NCBI GenBank assembly: GCA_947501315.1
Contig: CANMXH010000120.1
Span: 1 to 6,928, forward strand
Source of the DNA: Caulobacteraceae bacterium
Lineage (GTDB): Bacteria; Pseudomonadota; Alphaproteobacteria; Caulobacterales; Caulobacteraceae
Reading direction: 5' to 3'
Length of the DNA stretch: 6,928 bases
Below, piece after piece: positions 1 to 4,913 of this stretch; the stretch's first letter is position 1; every line of letters begins with the position of its first letter. The notes under the pieces were generated by a model, which had not been told where the DNA came from, ran no database searches, and saw only the letters and a program-made list of their open reading frames with translations. Both the position numbers and the translations under genes were made by a program.

Positions 1-1604
1 GCCCACATATAGGCCAGGGCCGTCAGGCCGAAGACGTGCAGATAGTCGGTGCTCGCCGCGCCCGCATTGTCCGGGTTCTGCATGCCGTTCTGCATCAGCC
101 ACATCGTAGCCTCCTGCAGCTTCTTCTTGGCGTCGGCCAGGCCGTCGACATAGGGCTTGATCGGGCCCTCGCCGCCGTTCTCGGCCACGAAGGCGTCGAT
201 GTCGGCGAACCAGCTCATGATCGCCCGGCCGCCGTTGGCCGGCAGTTTGCGCCCCACCAGATCCAGCGCCTGGATGCCGTTGGCGCCCTCATAGATCATG
301 GTGATCCGGGCATCGCGCAGATACTGCGACGCCGTGAAATGCTCGGTGTAGCCGGACCCGCCATGCACCTGCATGGCCAGCGAGGCGACGTGGAAGCCCT
401 TGTCGGTCAGATAGGCTTTCAGCACCGGGGTGATCAGACCCATATAGTCATGGGCCTTCTGCGCCTCGGCGGTATCGTCCGAATGCTGAAGATCGGCCTG
501 CAGCGCGGTCCACAGGGTGAAGGCCTGCCCACCTTCGACGAAGGCCTTGGCCTCCAGCAGCATGCGGCGCACATCCGGGTGGACCATGATGGAGTCGGCC
601 GGCAGTTCCGGGCTCTTGGTCCCGGTCAGCGAACGGCCCTGCAAACGGTCATGGGCGAACTGAACGGCGGCCTGATAGGCGGCGGTACCGATCGACAGGC
701 CCTGCAGGCCGGTGCCGAGCCGGGCCTCGTTCATCATCACGAACATGCCGGCCATGCCCTTGTTCTCGGGTCCGACCAGCCAGCCCCGGGCGTTCTCATA
801 GGCCATGACGCAGGTGGCGTTGCCGTGGATGCCCATCTTGTGTTCCAGGCCCGCGCACTGGACGCCTGCGTTCCGTTCGCCCAGCGAGCCGTCTTCATTG
901 ACGAACACCTTGGGCACGACGAACAGGCTGATGCCCTTGATCCCCTCCGGCGCGCCCTCGATCCGGGCCAGCACCAGATGGATGATGTTGTCGGTGAAGT
1001 CGTGCTCGCCCGACGAGATCCAGATCTTCTGGCCGGTGATGTTGTAGCTGCCGTCGCCGTTCGGAACGGCCTTGGTGCGGATCAGGCCCAGGTCCGTGCC
1101 GCACTGCGGCTCGGTCAGGTTCATGGTCCCGCCCCATTCGCCGATGGCCATCTTGGGCAGATACATCGCCTTCTGCTCATCCGAGCCATTGGCGTTCAGG
1201 CCCCAGTAGGCCCCGGCGGTCAGGCCCGGATACATCGAGAAGGCGGCGCTGGCGGCGGAGGTGAACTGGCCGATCGCCATGGCCACCACGGCGGGCATCC
1301 CCTGGCCGCCGTGCTCGGGCAGGGCCGACAGGGCGGGCCACCCGGCCTCGACCATGGCCTTGTAGGCTTCCTTCCAGCCGGTCGGGCCGGTGACCTTGCC
1401 ATTGTCCCATTTGCAGCCTTCCTGATCGCCGATGCGGTTCAGGGGGGCGATGACTTCCTCGGCGAATTTCGCGCCTTGTTCCAGAATCTGGCCGACCAGG
1501 TCCGGGGACACATCGGCGAAACCGGGCTGGTTGGCATAGCGGTCAATTTCCAGCACCTCGTTCAGAATGAACGTCAGGTCGCGGACAGGCGCCTTGTAGG
1601 CCAT
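1..1604 (-). CDS. Acyl-CoA dehydrogenase, DmdC-like (3' end cut off by the window edge)
   Basis: Flavin-dependent alpha,beta-dehydrogenation of an acyl-CoA thioester in the cytoplasm, passing electrons to ETF; the substrate cannot be read from the sequence. 534 codons are present; the family with this architecture is about 590-600 residues, so roughly 60 are missing. Visible features: an N-terminal segment typical of this subgroup (YKAPVRDLTFILNEVLE, residues 3-19); a flavin/substrate motif LTEPQCGTDLG at 163-173; GQKIWISSGEHD at 191-202; GSGYTEHF at 416-423; and IYEGANGIQALDLVGRK at 437-453, with E439 in the position of the catalytic base. The segment after ~455 is the start of the C-terminal domain found in 3-methylmercaptopropionyl-CoA dehydrogenase-like proteins. 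The start is the ATG 4 bases after the MerR stop, preceded by only a weak SD, so translational coupling is likely. It could act on medium or branched acyl-CoAs; the DmdC substrate name should not be transferred without evidence. Confidence 0.95.
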   Translation of the reverse strand, partial: MAYKAPVRDLTFILNEVLEIDRYANQPGFADVSPDLVGQILEQGAKFAEEVIAPLNRIGDQEGCKWDNGKVTGPTGWKEAYKAMVEAGWPALSALPEHGGQGMPAVVAMAIGQFTSAASAAFSMYPGLTAGAYWGLNANGSDEQKAMYLPKMAIGEWGGTMNLTEPQCGTDLGLIRTKAVPNGDGSYNITGQKIWISSGEHDFTDNIIHLVLARIEGAPEGIKGISLFVVPKVFVNEDGSLGERNAGVQCAGLEHKMGIHGNATCVMAYENARGWLVGPENKGMAGMFVMMNEARLGTGLQGLSIGTAAYQAAVQFAHDRLQGRSLTGTKSPELPADSIMVHPDVRRMLLEAKAFVEGGQAFTLWTALQADLQHSDDTAEAQKAHDYMGLITPVLKAYLTDKGFHVASLAMQVHGGSGYTEHFTASQYLRDARITMIYEGANGIQALDLVGRKLPANGGRAIMSWFADIDAFVAENGGEGPIKPYVDGLADAKKKLQEATMWLMQNGMQNPDNAGAASTDYLHVFGLTALAYMW

Positions 1605-1608
1605 GGGA

Positions 1609-2094
1609 TTACGCTCTCGCTTTGAAGGGCTGGTGGAGGGGGTCGGCGTTCAGACGCGATTTCAGCAGGTCGGCATATTCGTCGGCACCGGGCAGCAGGT
1701 CGGGCCGGAACTCGGCCAGTTTCCGCTCCATCACGGCGCAGGCTTCCTCGGCGGTCTCTATGGCCGCGTCGAGGTCCTCGCGTTGCTGTTTCAGCGCCTC
1801 GATCTGGGCCTTGTGCCGCCGCAGGGCGACTGACATCTGGTGGGCGTTGTTGTCGCCCTGGTCGTAGAGATCCAGCATCTCCTGGATCTCCAGCAGGCTG
1901 AAACCGATGCGCCGTCCGCGCAGGATCAACTTCAGCCGCGCCCGGTCGCGAGCGTCATAGACACGCGTCTGCCCCTTGCGCGCCGGCGTCAGCAGGCCCT
2001 TGTCCTCATAGAATCTCAGCGCACGCGCCGTCGCCCCGAACTCCCGACAGAGCTGGCGGATCGAATAGGTGCGATGATCGTCGGCGGTCGCCAT
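1609..2094 (-). CDS. MerR-family transcriptional regulator, LiuR-like
   Basis: A one-component DNA-binding regulator, 161 residues from the chosen start. The winged helix-turn-helix spans about residues 10-79 (TYSIRQLCREFGATARALR, then RFYEDKGLL and the wing GQTRVYDARDRARLKLIL). A heptad-like dimerisation helix follows at about 86-129 and a short C-terminal tail ends at 161. There is no cysteine cluster of the metal-sensing kind. The run RFYEDKGLL...LKLILRGRRIGFSLLEI resembles LiuR-type regulators of branched-chain amino acid and acyl-CoA catabolism (family memory, not a search). It is co-transcribed with the downstream acyl-CoA dehydrogenase, its likely target. An ATG four codons upstream (2106) is possible. 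I prefer 2094 because the dyad at 2109-2126 then sits between a candidate -35 and a -10 (TATGAG, 2107-2102), which puts transcription start at this ATG; this would be a leaderless message. Confidence 0.92.
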   Translation of the reverse strand: MATADDHRTYSIRQLCREFGATARALRFYEDKGLLTPARKGQTRVYDARDRARLKLILRGRRIGFSLLEIQEMLDLYDQGDNNAHQMSVALRRHKAQIEALKQQREDLDAAIETAEEACAVMERKLAEFRPDLLPGADEYADLLKSRLNADPLHQPFKARA

Positions 2095-2101
2095 GACCGA
2101 A

Positions 2102-2139
2102 CTCATAACTTGACGTGCACGTAAAGGGAAGCCTTTAGG
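2102..2139. promoter_or_regulatory. Back-to-back candidate promoters sharing one operator
   Basis: Minus strand: -10 candidate TATGAG (2107-2102) lies 7 bases from the ATG at 2094; its -35 is poor, as is usual for MerR-activated promoters. Plus strand: TTGACG (2110-2115), 18 bases, then TTTAGG (2134-2139), 5 bases before the ATG at 2145. Both place the transcription start at or next to a start codon, and neither gene has a convincing SD. A second small inverted repeat, TAAAGG-GAAG-CCTTTA (2122-2137), abuts the operator. The -10 matches are modest (4/6 and 3/6), so this is a proposal. Confidence 0.35.
2109..2126. promoter_or_regulatory. 18-base dyad, probable MerR/LiuR-like operator
   Basis: CTTGACGTGCACGTAAAG reads almost the same on both strands: the central 10 bases ACGTGCACGT are a perfect palindrome, and only one of the nine symmetric pairs mismatches. 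It lies in the short divergent gap between the MerR gene and the DUF2256 gene. MerR proteins bind dyads inside an unusually long (about 19-base) promoter spacer. Here the dyad plus one base fills exactly the 19 bases upstream of TATGAG on the minus strand. From memory, LiuR-type operators have a similar ACGT-nn-ACGT core; this was not checked. On the plus strand it contains TTGACG, a good -35, so binding could affect both directions. Confidence 0.55.
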
Positions 2140-2144
2140 TCCTC

Positions 2145-2315
2145 ATGGCTCGCAAACACGTCAATCTCGGTCGCGCCCCCGACAAACGCGACCTGCCGCA
2201 GAAGACCTGCGTGGTCTGCGGCAAGCCCTTCTCCTGGCGCCGGAAATGGGCGCGCGACTGGGATCAGGTAAAGGTCTGCTCCGACCGCTGCCGGGCGGCG
2301 GGCCCGGGGGCCTGA
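2145..2315 (+). CDS. DUF2256 domain protein (small zinc-ribbon-like)
   Basis: A 56-residue protein of unknown function, recognised by its signature: TCVVCGKPFSWRRKWARDWDQ followed by VKVCSDRCR. Four cysteines at 22, 25, 45 and 49 (CxxC...CxxxC) probably bind one zinc ion, and the conserved W-R-[RK]-K-W core lies between the pairs. The length is normal for the family. Residues 1-20 are basic and variable. The gene is divergent from the MerR gene across about 50 bases and ends tail-to-tail over the debris of a doxX copy on the other strand, sharing bases 2264-2315 with its run-on. SD support is weak (AGG 5 bases before the ATG), so it may be leaderless. I know of no proven function; cysteine spacing suggests nucleic-acid or protein binding, but that is inference. 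Confidence 0.9.
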   Translation: MARKHVNLGRAPDKRDLPQKTCVVCGKPFSWRRKWARDWDQVKVCSDRCRAAGPGA

Positions 2316-2554
2316 CGGACCTCGTGCGCCCGCTTCCATAGCACGGTGGCGGTCATGGCGATCAGGGCCAGGTTGGTGACCGCCGGGCCGGCATCCATGC
2401 CCGTGGCGTGGATGGCCAGCATCACGACTTCCAGCACCATCAGGCCCGAGGCGGCCATGACCAGCAGCGGCCGGCCGTGCTTCCACGACACCAGCGGGGA
2501 CAGCACCGGCCCGGCGAGGATGATCCCGGCGACCGGGATGAAGCCGCTAAACCG
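2264..2554 (-). pseudogene. Truncated doxX paralogue (C-terminal part only)
   Basis: An open frame without a proper start encodes the last three helices of a DoxX-like protein. Aligned by hand with the intact copy at 4229-4651, about 50 of 69 residues are identical, for example LVSWKHGRPLL against LVSRKHGRPLL, then HATGMDAGPAVTN against HATGGDVGPAVTN. The bases are also clearly alignable. Similarity begins near 2545. The first helix is missing and a stop (TGA at 2557-2555) lies just upstream; the only internal start is a GTG at 2506. The intact copy stops right after REVR, while this one reads CGT-CAG and runs on into the antisense of the DUF2256 gene to 2264, so the native stop is also lost. 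A short 80-residue product from 2506 is possible but would lack the first helix and part of the second. Confidence 0.75.
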
Positions 2555-2581
2555 TCATGCCCGCGATCAAGCCTGTGAGCG

Positions 2582-2656
2582 CCGCGACCGGGTCGGCGAA
2601 GTCAGGGCCGAGCCTCATGAACAACGGGCCGGGCGATAGTGGGCGGAGACGGGCAT
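2582..2656 (-). pseudogene. Remnant of a selO 5' end
   Basis: The minus strand from 2656 reads MPVSAHYRP, then after a frame change LFMRLGPDFADPVAA. The intact SelO begins MPVSPSYRPDPRFFDLGEDYGDAVSAA, so the same stretch is present with a one-base frame disruption near codon 10. The flanking bases align too: ATAGTGGGCGGAGACGGGCA here against ATAGCTGGGCGAGACGGGCA before the intact start. Even the few codons before the ATG look related (RPLKR here, KPHLRR there). Similarity stops at about codon 24 and doxX-like sequence starts about 40 bases later. This is a fossil, not a gene. It sits 46 bases past the antiporter stop. Confidence 0.65.
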
Positions 2657-2702
2657 CCTCTTCAGCGGACGGTTGGTACCGGACGGAACAGGGCCGATTG
2701 CG

Positions 2703-3995
2703 TCAGTGCGTCGGCTCAGGGTCCGTCCGCGGACTGCCGTAGCCTGTCTTCAGGGCAAGGCCCTCCATGGTCATGCTCTGGACGACGAGCGAGAAGATCA
2801 CCACGCCCAGCGCCGCCGCGAAGATCGCGTCGCGAGCGGGAATGTCAGGCAGCGACAGCACCATGGCGATCGACAGGCCGCCTCTTACACCTGCCCACGT
2901 CAGCACATTGTAAAGCTTCATCGAGGCCTTCCGGCCCACCAAAGGAAGGGCCGCGCCCGGCAGGGCGACGGCGATCCAGCGGGCGGCCAGGATGATCACC
3001 GGAGCAGCGGCGAGCAGGACCAGCGCCTGCCAGTCGAGGCGCAGCTCGATCGCCTTGACCCCGACCAGAAAGAAAAGGACCGCGTTCATGCCCTCGTCGA
3101 CCGCATGCCAGAACGGCTTGGCATAATGGTTGGCCGACTCGCTGAGCGCCCGGCGGGCCCAGCCCGAGCTCATCAGGAGCCCGGCCGCGACGACGCCCAG
3201 CGGGCCGGACAGCCCGAAGTGAAGCGCGACGGCATAGACCGCCATGGCCGTCGCCAGCGTGACCAGAAGCTCGGTGATCCAGTCGTTCACGGCGTAGAGC
3301 ACGAGCGTCGCAAGCAAGGCCACGATCAGTCCCAGCGCAATGCCGCCGAAGGCTTCTATCGCCGCATGCTCCGCGAGGGCCGCGATGTCGGGGGCCGCGC
3401 CGCCAGCCGCCTGACCAACGGCGTAGGCCAGGAGCGCCTTGAACAGGACCACCGCGACGCCATCGTTGAACAGGGCCTCGCCCTCCAGCTGGGCCTGGAG
3501 CCGCGGCTCGAGATCGGTCCGCCGGGTCATGGCCAGCACCGCGATGGGGTCGGTTGGGCTGATCAGCGCGCCGAAGACCAGCGCCCAACTCAATGGCATC
3601 TCGACGCCGATCAGCCGGCAGAGGCCCAGGAAGGCACCCGCTGCGAGCACGGCGGTGATCACGGTTCCAATCGTGGCCAACACGCCCGCCGCCCAGGCCC
3701 GCTGCGCCAGCGCGCCGAGATTGACATTCATGGCACCGGCGAAAAGCAGGTAGCAAAGCAGGAAGTCGAGCACGAGCTTGGGGTAGTCGATCTGGCCGTG
3801 CAGCAGCCGGTAAAACGCGCCGGCGCCCAGCTGAGGCGCCACCGCGTCAGCGAGCCATACTACCGCCGAAAACACGAGGCCCACGACGAGCAGGCCGACC
3901 GCGACAGGCAACCGGAAAGTCTTGGCGTTCAGCCAACAGGCCGCCGCCGTGACCGCCAGAATGACGGCCGCGAGTTCAAAGAGACCGAATGTCAT
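2703..3995 (-). CDS. CPA1-family (NhaP-type) Na+/H+ antiporter
   Basis: An inner-membrane cation/proton exchanger for sodium and pH homeostasis, 430 residues and almost wholly membrane-embedded (roughly 12 helices from residue 3 to about 410) with a short polar tail. Diagnostic motifs: GALISPTDPIAVLA (143-156) with D149 in the unwound TM4 region; EGEALFNDGVAVVLFK (171-186) with N177-D178, the ion-binding pair of electroneutral CPA1 exchangers; and WAGVRGGLSIAMVLSLP (367-383) with conserved R371. No regulatory C-terminal domain is present. I chose the ATG at 3995, not one 23 codons upstream (4064): the extension is not membrane-like, and helix 1 starts directly at MTFGLFELAAVILAV. Its SD is embedded in a G-rich run, including eight consecutive G. 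A 233-base gap separates it from the upstream doxX, so it may have its own promoter. Ion preference (Na+, K+, Li+) cannot be read. Confidence 0.96.
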   Translation of the reverse strand: MTFGLFELAAVILAVTAAACWLNAKTFRLPVAVGLLVVGLVFSAVVWLADAVAPQLGAGAFYRLLHGQIDYPKLVLDFLLCYLLFAGAMNVNLGALAQRAWAAGVLATIGTVITAVLAAGAFLGLCRLIGVEMPLSWALVFGALISPTDPIAVLAMTRRTDLEPRLQAQLEGEALFNDGVAVVLFKALLAYAVGQAAGGAAPDIAALAEHAAIEAFGGIALGLIVALLATLVLYAVNDWITELLVTLATAMAVYAVALHFGLSGPLGVVAAGLLMSSGWARRALSESANHYAKPFWHAVDEGMNAVLFFLVGVKAIELRLDWQALVLLAAAPVIILAARWIAVALPGAALPLVGRKASMKLYNVLTWAGVRGGLSIAMVLSLPDIPARDAIFAAALGVVIFSLVVQSMTMEGLALKTGYGSPRTDPEPTH

Positions 3996-4228
3996 GCCAC
4001 CCCCCCCAACAGGCGCCCCCCAAGCGCATACGCAACCATAGTCAATCGCCGGAACGCAGGCCATCGGAATCGGGTCTGGCGAGAATCGACGGCGTCACAA
4101 TTGGTCCGCTCCCCGGAAACTGGAGCACTGGACGCTGGCGTTTTCTACCGAGCCTTATCCGGCTGCATGAGCTCGCCGGGTCCGTGCTGATGGGAAGACC
4201 TGCCACAATCCCGCCGAAGTGGCTCGCT
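3996..4228 (-). other. Noncoding gap upstream of the antiporter
   Basis: Between the doxX stop and the antiporter start I see no convincing gene. On the minus strand TTGACT (4040-4035) could be a -35 for the antiporter, but no good -10 follows at normal spacing. A short direct repeat CTGGA-GCA-CTGGA (plus strand, about 4121-4133) has no obvious meaning. No intrinsic terminator with a T-run is visible for doxX. Confidence 0.4.
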
Positions 4229-4651
4229 TCAACGAACCTCGCGGGCCCGCTTCCAGAACACTACAGCGGTCATCGCCGCCAGCAGGCCGTTGGTCACCGC
4301 CGGGCCGACATCCCCGCCGGTCGCGTGGACCGCCAGCATGACCGCCTCCAGCACCAGCAGGCCCCCGGCAGCCGTCAACAGCAGCGGCCGGCCGTGCTTC
4401 CGGGACACCAGCGGGGCCAGCACCAGAAGGGCGAGGAGGATTTCGGCGATGCCGAGCCCGCGGACCAGGTCCGGCGGCACCAGGGCCGGCCAGCGCATCA
4501 GGTCGACGAGGTTGTCCATCGGCTCGCTGAGCTTGGCATAGCCCGCCGCGACGAAGAACATCGCGATCCATCCCTGGAGCGTCCAGAGCGTCAGGTTGCG
4601 ATAGCTGGCGTTCAGGCGTGAACGGGCCGGGGTCAGGGCTTGGCAGGGCAT
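4229..4651 (-). CDS. DoxX-family membrane protein
   Basis: A small integral inner-membrane protein of the DoxX/DoxD-like superfamily, 140 residues with four predicted helices at about 22-38, 64-83, 89-110 and 118-133. Family features: GYAKLSEP (37-44) after the first helix, GLGIAEILLALLVL (65-78), KHGRP (85-89), and the ...VMLAVHATGGDVGPAVTN segment (104-121). The molecular function is unresolved; in mycobacteria a DoxX protein joins a thiosulfate sulfurtransferase and superoxide dismutase in a membrane redox complex. The start at 4651 lacks a good SD. An upstream ATG at 4750 has GAAGG 9 bases before it and would add 33 residues, but those codons have much weaker G/C third-position bias, so I prefer 4651. 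It lies downstream of selO on the same strand, with a 221-base gap. Confidence 0.85.
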   Translation of the reverse strand: MPCQALTPARSRLNASYRNLTLWTLQGWIAMFFVAAGYAKLSEPMDNLVDLMRWPALVPPDLVRGLGIAEILLALLVLAPLVSRKHGRPLLLTAAGGLLVLEAVMLAVHATGGDVGPAVTNGLLAAMTAVVFWKRAREVR

Positions 4652-4693
4652 TTTCGTTACGCCGGGACGGGCGTTCTCTTGATTTGCAACAGT

Positions 4694-4710
4694 CGCGATG
4701 TCGGATCGCG
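4694..4710. promoter_or_regulatory. Inverted repeat CGCGAT-5-ATCGCG upstream of doxX
   Basis: CGCGAT GTCGG ATCGCG is a perfect 6-base dyad with a 5-base spacer, centred about 50 bases before the chosen doxX start. The size and spacing suit a dimeric regulator. If translation really starts at 4750 the dyad would be inside the gene and lose its meaning. No regulator is identified. Confidence 0.3.
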
Positions 4711-4867
4711 CAAGCCGTCCCACAAGGGCGCGAAGCGAGATCGTAACCATCCGTGACCGCCTTCTGCGAGACCTGCACGGCCAAAGCGTGGCCGTTTGCA
4801 TAACCCTCTGTAATGTGGACGGGCTTTAGGCCGGGTTAAGCGACGGGGCCTGACGGCAGCTGGGCCC

Positions 4868-4913
4868 CCTTGTCATCCCGGATCGCCGCTGCGCGGCGTC
4901 CGGGATGACAAGG
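4868..4913. repeat. Long palindromic repeat overlapping the selO stop
   Basis: Arms CCTTGTCATCCCGGA (4868-4882) and TCCGGGATGACAAGG (4899-4913) are a perfect 15-base inverted repeat. Inside them CGCCGC-TGC-GCGGCG adds six more pairs, with one unpaired T (4883) between the stems. The TGTCATCCCGGA type of palindrome is a widespread interspersed repeat in alphaproteobacterial genomes as I remember it. No T-run follows, so it is not a canonical terminator, although so strong a hairpin could stall transcription or protect the 3' end of the selO message. The selO stop codon (TGA, 4875-4873) lies in its left arm. Confidence 0.85.

Noticed and set aside
36..1625. A 529-codon open frame on the plus strand
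   Set aside because: It is antisense to the acyl-CoA dehydrogenase, which has every family motif. High-GC codon bias leaves the opposite frame open; the predicted protein is low-complexity and resembles nothing I know.
2547..2618. Possible +1 programmed frameshift (GTT TAG C, minus strand) joining a 23-residue frame to the doxX-like frame
   Set aside because: The short frame is better explained as a selO 5' remnant, so the two parts were never one gene. No stimulating SD-like element precedes the site.
2673..4190. A 505-codon open frame on the plus strand
   Set aside because: Shadow of the antiporter. Its product is rich in R, Q, G and H with no domain, while the minus strand gives a clear CPA1 transporter.
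4155..4784. A 209-codon minus-strand frame overlapping doxX
   Set aside because: Frame-shifted shadow of doxX; no hydrophobic helices and strongly R/P/G-biased composition.
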